From: JBCCEV01 sp039030125
GTDB lineage: Bacteria; Pseudomonadota; Gammaproteobacteria; Ga0077536
Length of the DNA: 12,118 nt
Direction: 5' to 3'
Assembly (NCBI GenBank): GCA_039030125.1
Contig: JBCCEV010000130.1
Coordinates: 1-12,118 of the forward strand
The notes beneath the pieces were generated by a model. The model made no database searches and was not told the DNA's origin. It was given only the letters and a program-made list of their open reading frames with translations. Each line of letters begins with the position of its first letter. Position 1 is the stretch's first letter. The position numbers were made by a program, and so were the translations under genes. Shown piece after piece: positions 1-7,214 of this stretch.

Positions 1-101
1 ACCTCACGCGCAAAACAGCAGTTGTCGGCGCGGTGGGCTCTAGATTTGTTTATGGCGAGGGGATCTATCCAACCTCGATTGCGCAATAACCGCAGTCTGC
101 C
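1..101. other. Left-edge non-coding stretch
   Basis: No convincing gene is visible. Plus frame 1 is open from the window edge to a TAG at 103-105 (34 codons), which could be the tail of a truncated gene, but nothing in it is recognisable. A perfect 10-bp palindrome, ATTGCGCAAT, lies at 78-87, just beyond the stop of the minus-strand monooxygenase. It is not followed by a U-tract, so it is not a recognisable intrinsic terminator. Confidence 0.4.
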
Positions 102-1484
102 CTAGCTCGGTCCCCAAGCTTCTTCCCTGATTTGCCCGGCGCGATGCGGCGAGGCCACCAGATTACGACCCGGTCCATAGAGCTTTTCGCGCAGCGTCCC
201 CTCACGATATTCCGTTTGGACACGCCCGCGTTTTTGCAGGATAGGAACGACGCCTTCAATAAAGTCCTCGAAACTGCCTGGCGTTACCCCGTAGGCGATG
301 TTGAAACCATCGATGCCGTGCTCTGACCACTGCTCAAGTTGGTCAGCGATTTGTTCGTCGGCACCAACCAATACGGGGCCAGCACCGCCGATGCCGGCAT
401 ATTTCGCGACGTCGCGCACTGTCCACTCTTTGTCGGGATCGGCCTCGGCGAAGCCTTGCAGCATGGTACGCATGGCATTGGTCTCGACATATTCGATTTT
501 CATATCGGGGTCGAGGGCGCCAAAATCCAAACCCGACCAGCCGCTCATTAATGCCATGGCGCTGTCGTAGCTAATTTGCTCATAGTACTCATCGTATTTG
601 CGCCGTGCTTCCTCTTCGGTACCACCGGTGATGATCTTCATGTACGCATAGCCCAGCAGATCATCGGGATCTCGTCCTGCTGCGGCGAATAATTTGCGCA
701 CGTCCGCAATATACTGACCATCAACTTTAGCGTTGGGTCCGAGAAAAAAAGCACATTCGGCATGCTTGGCGGCGAACGCGCGGCCACGCGGTGAGGCGCC
801 CGCTTGAAACAAAATGGGGGTTCTTTGCGGCGAAGGTTCGGTCAAATGGCAGCCGTTGACGGTGTAGTACTTGCCGTGGTGATTAATGTCACGGATTTTG
901 TCAGGGTCCGCGTAGATGCCTTGCTCCACGTCACGAAGAACCGCGTCATCGGCCCAGCTTGCTTCCCATAATTTGTATACCGCTTCGCAATATTCATCGG
1001 CCATCTCATAACGCTCATCGTGGTCGGGCAGGCCATCCCGGCCATAAGCACGCCCGGCGCTTTCTAAATATGAGGTCACGATATTCCATGCCACGCGGCC
1101 GTTGGTCAGAAAGTCGAGGGTGGAGACCAAACGCGCAAACGAATAGGGCGGGTATTGCAAGATCCCGCTGGTGAAGCCAAAGCCGAGATGCTCGGTTGCC
1201 TGCGCCATCGCCGGGATCAGCAGCATTGGATCGTTAACCGGCAACTGTGTCGCGGTTCGCGCCGCCGTTTCCCGTCCACCGTTGAAAACGTCATAGACAC
1301 CGACGACGTCGGCCAAAAACAGTGCATCGAACTTGCCGCGCTCCAAGAGCTTCGCGAGATCAACCCAAACATCGAGATCTTTGTAATCAACCGAGCGATT
1401 ATCTTCACGGACCCAAAGCCCGGGCGATTGATGGACCACGCAGTTCATGGTGAATGCGTTCAGCAGCATGCGGCGTTTTTTCAC
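102..1484 (-). CDS. LLM-class flavin-dependent monooxygenase (NtaA/SnaA/DszA family)
   Basis: Predicted cytoplasmic 460-residue oxygenase of the bacterial-luciferase-like superfamily. Members use FMNH2 from a separate flavin reductase to oxidise substrates such as nitrilotriacetate, dibenzothiophene sulfone or pristinamycin precursors. Family hallmarks are LERGKFDALFLAD (about residues 47-59), GRVAWNIVTS (129-138), HHGKYYTV (202-209) and PSPQRTPILFQAGASPRGR (217-235). The length and the LREKL-type C-terminal tail match the family. I chose the GTG at 1484 because AAAAGAGAGA precedes it at suitable spacing and the protein then begins directly with the conserved MLLNAF strand. In-frame upstream starts at 1550 or 1520 would add an unconserved leader. 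The gene is divergent from the GT-C gene. No flavin reductase is present in the window, so the reductant must come from elsewhere. The substrate cannot be deduced. Family assignment is firm; specificity is unknown. Confidence 0.93.
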   Translation of the reverse strand: MKKRRMLLNAFTMNCVVHQSPGLWVREDNRSVDYKDLDVWVDLAKLLERGKFDALFLADVVGVYDVFNGGRETAARTATQLPVNDPMLLIPAMAQATEHLGFGFTSGILQYPPYSFARLVSTLDFLTNGRVAWNIVTSYLESAGRAYGRDGLPDHDERYEMADEYCEAVYKLWEASWADDAVLRDVEQGIYADPDKIRDINHHGKYYTVNGCHLTEPSPQRTPILFQAGASPRGRAFAAKHAECAFFLGPNAKVDGQYIADVRKLFAAAGRDPDDLLGYAYMKIITGGTEEEARRKYDEYYEQISYDSAMALMSGWSGLDFGALDPDMKIEYVETNAMRTMLQGFAEADPDKEWTVRDVAKYAGIGGAGPVLVGADEQIADQLEQWSEHGIDGFNIAYGVTPGSFEDFIEGVVPILQKRGRVQTEYREGTLREKLYGPGRNLVASPHRAGQIREEAWGPS

Positions 1485-1612
1485 GGGGTCTCTCTTTTCG
1501 GTCAACAAGTGCGCGGCCATTATGCACCGAATGCCTAGCAAGCGAGACAAAAGATATTGATTCTTGCTTGGTATACTTCGCGTGCCGCGCCGACGCCGTT
1601 TGGATCGAAGAA
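1485..1612. promoter_or_regulatory. Divergent intergenic region between monooxygenase and GT-C gene
   Basis: This 128-bp region must carry promoters for both divergent genes. Toward the plus strand there is a clear extended -10 (listed separately). Toward the minus strand the best candidate is CATAAT (plus-strand ATTATG at 1519-1524), about 35 nt upstream of the GTG start. It has no convincing -35 and is weak. No obvious operator palindrome is seen. Confidence 0.35.
1569..1577 (+). promoter_or_regulatory. Extended -10 promoter of the GT-C/SGNH operon
   Basis: The sequence TGGTATACT fits the TGnTATAAT extended -10 consensus with one mismatch in the hexamer. It lies 35 nt upstream of the ATG at 1613. 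The -35 region is A-rich and lacks TTGACA, as is common for extended -10 promoters. The bases just downstream are GC-rich (TTCGCG). A near-identical element precedes the EthD gene. Confidence 0.5.
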
Positions 1613-3082
1613 ATGAGTACCACGCCGCAGCGCAACGAACTGCGCACTACCCACGTTGTGGTGGCCTTATTGGCTCTCGCTTGTGCGTTGCGTGCCTACA
1701 AACTCAATAGTCAGTTGTGGCTTGATGAGATCGGCTCGGTGACGGGCAGTCTGCGTCGGCCGTTTATCGATATCGCGACCCAATGGCCGGGCTCGGCGAC
1801 GGACGTCCTGATCGATCTGCTCGCGCATTTATCGATCGGGATTTTCGGTGAGAGTGCGGCCGCCGTGCGCCTGCCGGCGATGTTGTTCGGCGTGGCTGGG
1901 ATCTGGGCGTTGTTCACGCTCAGTCATTATCTGTTTCCTCGTGGCGCGGCGATCTTTATCACCGCGCTGGCGTGTGTTTCCTACCATCACATCTTCTTTT
2001 CGCAGAACGCGGCTGGGTACACGGCGCTGATGTTCGGGACGCTGTGGCTCTCTTATTTGCTCTTGGTTATGAACGAGGCCAAGGCCGTCAGCCGCGCATC
2101 CGGCTGCCAGTACGCGCTAGCCGCGATACTAACCGCTTATTGCCATCCTTTTGGTCCCCTGGTCCCGACTTTTCAGGTGTTCATTGCGCTGGGGCTTTTC
2201 TTATGGTCGTTACGGCGAGCGTCGGTTTTTCGTTTTCCGCTGGTCTCGTACCTGTATTACACGGTTCCGGCGGGACTCGTGTCGGTCATGTTGTACCTAC
2301 CCTTTGTTGAAGGCTTCCTCGGACATGCCGCGATGAATGCGCAGACCGCCGAGGAGGGACCCCGTTTTGGTTTCGGGCTCGTTGTCGAGATCGTCGAGGG
2401 CTTAAGCGCCGCTTTCTTTGGATATGCCGGCTTGGCGATCGCAACGGGGTTTGGGATCGTCGGGGTGTTCGTGTGGCTGCGCCGCAAGCCGCTCTCGCTA
2501 TGCATTTTGGTCCTTCCACTTTTCGGGCAGGCATTTTTGTTTGCAGCCTTCGGCTTTGGCATCCACCCACGATATTTCGCCGCAGCGCTTCCGATTGTGC
2601 TCATGCTGGGCGGTCTGACGATCTATGAGCTTACTCGCATTGCCTCGACCTTTCTGCCCGCGCGCGTTCAGGGCGGGGCGCTGGTGGGTGTGTTGATAGT
2701 GCTAACGATCGCCTCAGCCTATCCTTTGGGGCGCTACTATGCCTACCCAAAACAGGATTTTCTAAGTGCCTTTCGTCTCATCGAAGCACAGCAAGGTCCG
2801 GGCGACATTCGAACGGGCGTACAGTCGCCCGGCTCGTTCATCAGCGACTATTACGGTTACGCCGATTACCATCGGCTCGATGAAATTTCACAACTCACCG
2901 AGTTGGAAAAGCAACAGCAACGGATCTGGGTGATCACCAGCTTGGAACGTTTGATGAGAACCGCGGATGCGCAGCTCATGGACCATATCCATACCCACTA
3001 CGATCGCGTTAGCAGCTTCCCTGGCACATTGGGCGACGGTGACGTACATGTCTATGTAGGACCGCGAGCAATTGCCCAATGA
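1613..3082 (+). CDS. GT-C membrane glycosyltransferase (GT39/ArnT-like)
   Basis: Predicted 489-residue inner-membrane glycosyltransferase that would transfer a sugar from a polyprenyl-phosphate donor on the periplasmic side. After a first membrane helix (about 14-27) comes LWLDE (residues 35-39), the first-loop acidic motif that holds the catalytic Asp in GT-C enzymes. Further multi-pass hydrophobic helices follow, with SQNAAGY in the position of the family's SQ-aRxY motif and HPRYFAAALP late in the membrane domain. The C-terminal ~100 residues are soluble and presumably periplasmic. The ATG at 1613 is chosen because the open frame further upstream runs into the divergent gene and carries no conserved sequence; the ribosome site (GAAG) is weak. 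The gene overlaps the downstream SGNH hydrolase gene by 11 nt, indicating translational coupling. The GT2 and GtrA genes that follow could supply and flip its lipid-linked sugar. The acceptor is unknown. Confidence 0.85.
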   Translation: MSTTPQRNELRTTHVVVALLALACALRAYKLNSQLWLDEIGSVTGSLRRPFIDIATQWPGSATDVLIDLLAHLSIGIFGESAAAVRLPAMLFGVAGIWALFTLSHYLFPRGAAIFITALACVSYHHIFFSQNAAGYTALMFGTLWLSYLLLVMNEAKAVSRASGCQYALAAILTAYCHPFGPLVPTFQVFIALGLFLWSLRRASVFRFPLVSYLYYTVPAGLVSVMLYLPFVEGFLGHAAMNAQTAEEGPRFGFGLVVEIVEGLSAAFFGYAGLAIATGFGIVGVFVWLRRKPLSLCILVLPLFGQAFLFAAFGFGIHPRYFAAALPIVLMLGGLTIYELTRIASTFLPARVQGGALVGVLIVLTIASAYPLGRYYAYPKQDFLSAFRLIEAQQGPGDIRTGVQSPGSFISDYYGYADYHRLDEISQLTELEKQQQRIWVITSLERLMRTADAQLMDHIHTHYDRVSSFPGTLGDGDVHVYVGPRAIAQ

Positions 3083-4226
3083 CGAACGGTCTTGGGCCGC
3101 GGTGATCAAGCGCGTACTGCAAAACACGCTTCTTGTTGGGTTGGGATGCGTTCTCTCGCTCGTGATGATCGAGATTGTGTTGCGAGTCTTCAATCCTTTC
3201 GACTTTCGCATCAAGGGCGATGAAATCCTCCTGCCAGCCAATATGAGTTACAACATTGCCAACCCTGGCGTTGACAAGCTTGATGAGCGAATCCTGCATA
3301 GCAAGAATTCGCTAGGTTTCCGGGGCGCCGAGCCTCCGGCCGAACTCACCTCATCGCTGTCGATTATCACAGTCGGTGGCAGCACGACGGAGAGTTTCTA
3401 TCTGTCCGACGGCGATCCCTGGCCGGCGGTCTTGGGCCGCGGTCTCGCGGATAATTTCGACGGTTTGTGGATGAACAATGCTGGCTTTGACGGGCACTCG
3501 AGCTTTGGCCACATTGTCTTGTTCAAGGACTATCTCGCGCACTTGCGGCCCAAAGTCGTGATTTTTCTCGTGGGCGCGAACGATATGGCCAGTGAAGGCT
3601 TGAATTTCTTTGACAAGAAGGTGATGCGCGACCCAACGAGCTTACGTGGGTTTGGAAACTGGTTGGCCGGCTACAGCGAAACGGTGGCTCTGGGGCTTAA
3701 TTTGATTCGCTACGCGATGACATGGTGGATCGGCGTGGCCCATCTGCAAACCGATTTAGCGCACACGCCGCGGATCAAAACCAAGGACGCGCATTGGTTG
3801 CGGCTGCGTGAAGAGCATCTAGCAACTCACATCCCCCGGTTTAAGAAGCGCTTGCAAACGCTTGTCGACTTAGCTCGGCGTCATCGCGTGATGCCCGTCT
3901 TTCTGACCCAACCGGCGCTTTACGGTAGCGGCGTCGATCCAACGAGCGGGATCGCGCTTGATGACCTGAAGGTCAGCGATTTAGACGGGCGCACCCAGTG
4001 GCGGCTTTTAGAGTTGTACAACGATGCGACGCGATCGTTTGGCGGACACGATGAGGTTTTCGTGATCGACCTTGCGACGCAAATGGCCAAAGATTCGAAG
4101 TACTACTACGACTTCCTGCACCACACGAAAGCGGGTGCCGCGGAACTCGCTCGCATCGTTGATGCGGCGCTGTGCCCGGTTTTAGCCGCTAAGTTCGTGG
4201 CTCACTTAAAGGCCTCTTGCCCTTGA
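3072..4226 (+). CDS. Membrane-anchored SGNH/GDSL hydrolase
   Basis: Predicted 384-residue protein with one N-terminal membrane helix (about 17-38) and a periplasmic SGNH esterase or acyltransferase-like domain. All four SGNH blocks are visible: VGGSTTE with Ser104 as nucleophile (GGS instead of GDS, as in many polysaccharide-linked members), NNAGFDG (Gly138), VGAND with Asn170, and DFLHH with the Asp347/His350 pair. The catalytic set is therefore complete. The likely job is removing or adding acyl groups, such as acetyl, on a surface glycan. The start appears to be TTG at 3072, 10 nt after AGGA (3058-3061) and inside the end of the GT-C gene. A GTG at 3102 is the alternative and would still keep the membrane helix. 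Co-transcribed with the GT-C gene. The 3' end faces the GT2 gene with a 7-bp gap. Substrate unknown. Confidence 0.85.
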   Translation: MPNDERSWAAVIKRVLQNTLLVGLGCVLSLVMIEIVLRVFNPFDFRIKGDEILLPANMSYNIANPGVDKLDERILHSKNSLGFRGAEPPAELTSSLSIITVGGSTTESFYLSDGDPWPAVLGRGLADNFDGLWMNNAGFDGHSSFGHIVLFKDYLAHLRPKVVIFLVGANDMASEGLNFFDKKVMRDPTSLRGFGNWLAGYSETVALGLNLIRYAMTWWIGVAHLQTDLAHTPRIKTKDAHWLRLREEHLATHIPRFKKRLQTLVDLARRHRVMPVFLTQPALYGSGVDPTSGIALDDLKVSDLDGRTQWRLLELYNDATRSFGGHDEVFVIDLATQMAKDSKYYYDFLHHTKAGAAELARIVDAALCPVLAAKFVAHLKASCP

Positions 4227-4233
4227 CCGGTGA

Positions 4234-5220
4234 TCAGTCAGCGGCTGCCGCTCGGCGCGCCTCGATAATGGCCTGCATACTCGGAACATCGAGATAACGC
4301 ATCCTTTTTGCCTCGGTTCGCCCGCGCGTGACCGTGTCTAATATCAAGCCGCAAGTGAAACTCAAAAAAGCGATGATCGAAATGCCGGTGGCGAGGATGG
4401 CGGTTGGAAAGCGCGGGACCAAACCGGTCTCGACGAAGGTTGTCACGATTGGGATACCAAGAATGGTCGCGAGGACCAGCAACAACAACCCGATGAAGGA
4501 AAATGTTCTCAGCGGTTGTTCTTGCTTCAAGAGATTGCTGATGGTGAAAAGTATCCGAAAACCATCCGCAAACGTGCGAAGTTTACTTTCATCGCCTGCG
4601 GGCCGATCTTGAAACGCTGTCGGCACATCAGCAACGGGCATTCGCAGCTCCAACGCATGGATGGTCAATTCGGTTTCAATTTCGAAGCCACTAGAAGTTT
4701 GAGGAAACGACTTAACAAAGCGTCGTGAGAAAACACGATAGCCAGACAGCATGTCATCGAAGTCATCACCAAAAAGTTGTTTCACCAAGCCGGTAAGCAT
4801 CCAATTGCCAAACTTGTGGCCTGGACGATAAGCCCCCGCTTGGTGTTCAACCCGCGCGCCAGTGACCATGTCGAGGTTTTCGTCAAGCAGCTTATTAACC
4901 AGTTTGTCCGCAACGGCTGCCTCGTAAGTGTTGTCACCATCGATCATGACGTAGGTATCTGCTTCAATGTCGGCGAACATGCGGCGCACCACAAAGCCCT
5001 TACCTTGGCGCGATTCGGTGCGCACAATCGCGCCGGCCCGCCGTGCGCTATCGATCGTGGCGTCGGTGGAGTTATTGTCGTAAACGTAGACCTCTGCGGA
5101 CGGCAGCGCGGCCTTAAGGTCTGCGACGACCTGTCCTATGCAAGCCGCTTCGTTGAAGCACGGGATAATCGCCGCGACCCGGAGTTCGGTAATGTCTTGT
5201 TGTTTGTTTGTGTCGTCCAT
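4234..5220 (-). CDS. GT2 glycosyltransferase, polyprenyl-phosphate type (GtrB/DPM-like)
   Basis: Predicted 328-residue inner-membrane glycosyltransferase that would move a sugar from a nucleotide donor to undecaprenyl phosphate on the cytoplasmic face. The GT-A domain runs from about residue 14 to 230: VAAIIPCFNEA (15-25), YDNNSTDAT (47-55), MIDGDNTY with the metal-binding DGD at 94-96, and the typical DDMLSGYRVFSRRF block (155-168). Two membrane helices follow (about 240-263 and 273-295), then a short basic C-terminal tail. I chose the ATG at 5220 because homology starts soon after it; the 28 codons upstream look non-coding and would run into the divergent GtrA gene. A weak -10 (TAAAAT, minus strand, at 5255-5260) lies in the divergent spacer. 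The spacer also holds the palindrome GCTCCGGAGC at 5236-5245. Pairing with GtrA is characteristic of lipid-linked sugar synthesis and flipping. The sugar is not identifiable. Confidence 0.9.
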   Translation of the reverse strand: MDDTNKQQDITELRVAAIIPCFNEAACIGQVVADLKAALPSAEVYVYDNNSTDATIDSARRAGAIVRTESRQGKGFVVRRMFADIEADTYVMIDGDNTYEAAVADKLVNKLLDENLDMVTGARVEHQAGAYRPGHKFGNWMLTGLVKQLFGDDFDDMLSGYRVFSRRFVKSFPQTSSGFEIETELTIHALELRMPVADVPTAFQDRPAGDESKLRTFADGFRILFTISNLLKQEQPLRTFSFIGLLLLVLATILGIPIVTTFVETGLVPRFPTAILATGISIIAFLSFTCGLILDTVTRGRTEAKRMRYLDVPSMQAIIEARRAAAAD

Positions 5221-5295
5221 AGGTGCAGACCGGAAGCTCCGGAGCGCCGTGGGAATTTTAGCTGATCCAGCGGACGCGGGCTTTGGGATCCTGAT

Positions 5296-5694
5296 GTGAA
5301 ACACTCATCTCCGAAATCATTTCTGCGCTACCTCGTTGTTGGTGCCGCGGGGTTTGTCACCGAAGCGGTGATGGTGGCGTCGTTGATCGTGCTCGGTGCA
5401 ACCCCAGTGCTGGCGCGCATCGTGTCTTTTCCCACCGCGTTACTGGTGACGTGGCTACTGAACCGTAGTTGGAGTTTTCGTGCGACCCGACACCAGCGCA
5501 TCGCTAGCGAATTGTTGGCTTATGTGGGCGTGCAGATCGCTGGCTTTCTGGTCAATTTAGCAACCTACTTCGTCATCGTTAGGTGGCTCGAACAGCCTGG
5601 TCCGGTGCTTGCCGTCTTTGCTTTAGCCATAGCCTCGGGTGTCGGATTAATCGTCAATTATCTAGGCGCCAAAAGCTGGGTATTCAGGGCTTGA
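5296..5694 (+). CDS. GtrA-family membrane protein (putative lipid-linked sugar flippase)
   Basis: Predicted 132-residue, four-helix inner-membrane protein of the GtrA/DPMS-like family, typical in length. Family signatures are FLRYLVVGAAGFVTE (9-23), LLNRSWSFRA at the end of helix 2, and NYLGAKSWVFRA at the C-terminus. GtrA proteins are thought to flip or help present undecaprenyl-phosphate sugars made by the partner GT2 enzyme, which here is divergently transcribed from a 75-bp spacer. The start is a GTG at 5296 with GGGA about 7 nt upstream. An out-of-frame ATG overlaps it at 5294. The TGA stop (5692-5694) forms part of the extended -10 of the next gene. The flippase role is inferred from the family; the family call itself is secure. 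Confidence 0.88.
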   Translation: MKHSSPKSFLRYLVVGAAGFVTEAVMVASLIVLGATPVLARIVSFPTALLVTWLLNRSWSFRATRHQRIASELLAYVGVQIAGFLVNLATYFVIVRWLEQPGPVLAVFALAIASGVGLIVNYLGAKSWVFRA

Positions 5695-5700
5695 TATACT
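5692..5700 (+). promoter_or_regulatory. Extended -10 promoter of the double-EthD gene
   Basis: TGATATACT matches TGnTATAAT with one mismatch in the hexamer and lies 31 nt before the ATG at 5732. Its TGA is the gtrA-like stop codon. No -35 hexamer is visible. A GC-rich stretch (CGCGCG) follows, much like the element at 1569-1577. Confidence 0.5.
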
Positions 5701-5731
5701 CGCGCGCCTCACAGCGCAGGAGTCAGGTTCG

Positions 5732-6403
5732 ATGATAAAAGTCCTCAGTATGTTTCGCCGCAAGCCCGGCATGTCAGTAGATGATTTTCAAGCTTACTGG
5801 TTGGGACCCCATGCTGAATCGGCGAGCCGCCTACCCGGGGTTAAGCGCTATGTGCAAAATCACACACTGCTCTCTGCCTACAAGAAACTTGAACCCATTT
5901 ACGATGGATTAGCGGAGTTATGGTTTGAAGATAGCGCGGCCTTGAAAGCGTTGGTGGGTACGCCGGAGCTTGATTCCAATTATGAGGATCATAAAGCGTT
6001 CATGGATCCGGATTCTTACGTCGAGTTCATCACTGAAGATATCGTCATCAAGGACGAGCCGTTCAAGGCACCGGGAGTAAAAAACGTCGAAGTCGTGAAA
6101 CGTAAAAAGGGCATGGACCCTGCGGAATTCCATAAGTACTGGCAAGAAGTTCATGGTCCGCTAGGCGCGTCGATCGACCAGCTTCGAAGATACGTGCAGA
6201 GCCATACTCGTATGGGTGCTTACAAGGACGGTAACGAACCTCCACTAGATGGCGTGGCCTTAGGCTGGTTTGAGAACACCGACGAAATGCGGGCCTCAGC
6301 GCGCTCGGAGCAATATGCGGTGACCCGCGATGACGAGCAGAATTTCTTAGAAATTCCGCTCGACTTTTTTATCGCTAATGAACACGTAATTATCGAAGGC
6401 TGA
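5732..6403 (+). CDS. Tandem double-EthD-domain protein
   Basis: Predicted cytoplasmic 223-residue protein made of two fused EthD (dimeric alpha+beta barrel) domains, about residues 1-107 and 117-220. The halves align: FRRKPGMSVDDFQAYW / VKRKKGMDPAEFHKYW, RYVQNHT / RYVQSHT, and ELWFED / LGWFEN. EthD domains normally pair as dimers, so the fusion probably forms the dimer within one chain. The family takes its name from a protein needed for a P450-type ETBE oxidation system; many members sit in catabolic loci and their chemistry is often unknown. The start is well supported: AGGAGT at 5718-5723 lies 8 nt before the ATG, with an extended -10 upstream. The gene converges on the SDR gene with a 7-bp gap. 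Whether EthD, SDR and the flavin monooxygenase share a pathway is speculative. Confidence 0.88.
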   Translation: MIKVLSMFRRKPGMSVDDFQAYWLGPHAESASRLPGVKRYVQNHTLLSAYKKLEPIYDGLAELWFEDSAALKALVGTPELDSNYEDHKAFMDPDSYVEFITEDIVIKDEPFKAPGVKNVEVVKRKKGMDPAEFHKYWQEVHGPLGASIDQLRRYVQSHTRMGAYKDGNEPPLDGVALGWFENTDEMRASARSEQYAVTRDDEQNFLEIPLDFFIANEHVIIEG

Positions 6404-6410
6404 CGATCCG

Positions 6411-7208
6411 CTACTCTGTTTTCACCGCGGCAACGATTGGTGTTTCGTTGTTCCACCACGGTAAATCAGAGTGCGCGCGAAGATCGAGTTCAAATGTCCA
6501 GGTTGAACGATGCTGTTGGGCTACAAAATAGTAGGCTTCCGCTACCTTCTCGGGAAGGATAAGTCCGTCGTTTTCTAGACCTTGTCTTTCGCGCAGGGCT
6601 TGAAACTTCTCGGGACCGAGCATTTTCCCAAGGGTGTCGGGTGCGTCCACGGCACCGTCAACCAGGATATGAGCAATGTGGACGCCTTGCGATGAGAATT
6701 CTGCGTTGAGCGTTTGGCAGAGCATTCGACGGCCGCCCATAGCCGCTGCATGAGAGTGCTGTCCAGCATTGCCGCGGACTGCGGCGGTTGCGGAAGTGAC
6801 AAGTATCGTCCCTTTCCCGCGTTCGACCATTTTCGGGCACAACACGGCGGCGACACGGTAGAGGCCGAAGGTGCCCATTCGCCAACCGAGTTCGAAGGTC
6901 TTGAGTGGGGTATCGTGCAAAGCGCGGTTACCAATCTGCGCCCCGAGGTTGTAGAGCACGACTTCGACCGGCCCAATGTCAGCTTCAATTTTGTTGATCG
7001 TGTCCTCGATTGAATCAGGTTCCACGGCGTTGAGCAGGAACCCGCTGGCATCGCCGCCTTCAGCTTCAATTTCTTTGACGAGTTTATCTAAACCTGACCC
7101 GTCGCTGCGGCGACAAAGTACGGAGTGATAGCCTTCGCGCGCGAATTTTTTCGCGGTCGTACCACCGATCCCGGCGCCTGCGCCAATGACGAGAAAAACG
7201 GGTTTCAT
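6411..7208 (-). CDS. Atypical SDR-fold oxidoreductase-like protein with substituted catalytic Tyr/Lys
   Basis: Predicted 265-residue Rossmann-fold protein of the short-chain dehydrogenase/reductase superfamily. The nucleotide-binding loop is IGAGAGIGG (8-16), a variant of TGxxxGIG. The NNAG position reads YNLGA (86-90), and the central strand with the usual Ser is LVTSATAAVRG (Ser139). Aligning the helix RRMLCQTLNAEF with the usual post-YxxxK helix places His153 and Met157 where catalytic Tyr and Lys are expected. The end of the fold (HIAHILVDGAVD and the tail with PWWN) resembles a known group of SDR-like proteins in which Tyr is often replaced. Ordinary SDR catalysis is therefore doubtful. 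The ATG at 7208 is supported by AGGAG (plus-strand CTCCT 7215-7219) 6 nt upstream. It lies downstream of the PepSY gene on the same strand across a 79-bp gap, so it may have its own promoter. Function unknown. Confidence 0.85.
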   Translation of the reverse strand: MKPVFLVIGAGAGIGGTTAKKFAREGYHSVLCRRSDGSGLDKLVKEIEAEGGDASGFLLNAVEPDSIEDTINKIEADIGPVEVVLYNLGAQIGNRALHDTPLKTFELGWRMGTFGLYRVAAVLCPKMVERGKGTILVTSATAAVRGNAGQHSHAAAMGGRRMLCQTLNAEFSSQGVHIAHILVDGAVDAPDTLGKMLGPEKFQALRERQGLENDGLILPEKVAEAYYFVAQQHRSTWTFELDLRAHSDLPWWNNETPIVAAVKTE

Positions 7209-7214
7209 GGATTG

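Noticed and set aside
78..87. ATTGCGCAAT palindrome as a terminator of the monooxygenase gene
   Set aside because: The stem is only 5 bp with no loop and no following T-run on the minus strand, so it does not fit an intrinsic terminator.
1454..1612. Longer N-terminus for the GT-C gene starting at 1454
   Set aside because: It would overlap the start of the divergent monooxygenase gene and contain the extended -10 promoter; the added residues are Cys/Arg-rich and resemble no leader.
2257..2604. 115-codon minus-strand open frame opposite the GT-C gene
   Set aside because: It is Lys/Pro/Ser/Thr-rich antisense of hydrophobic membrane segments, with no ribosome site or motif.
4777..5265. 162-codon plus-strand open frame opposite the GT2 gene
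   Set aside because: It mirrors a strongly conserved GT2 coding region, has no recognisable domain, and its composition follows the antisense of the real gene.
5221..5304. Longer N-terminus for the GT2 gene starting at 5304
   Set aside because: It would overlap the GtrA start, adds a Pro/Ser/Ala-rich non-conserved leader and lacks a ribosome site.
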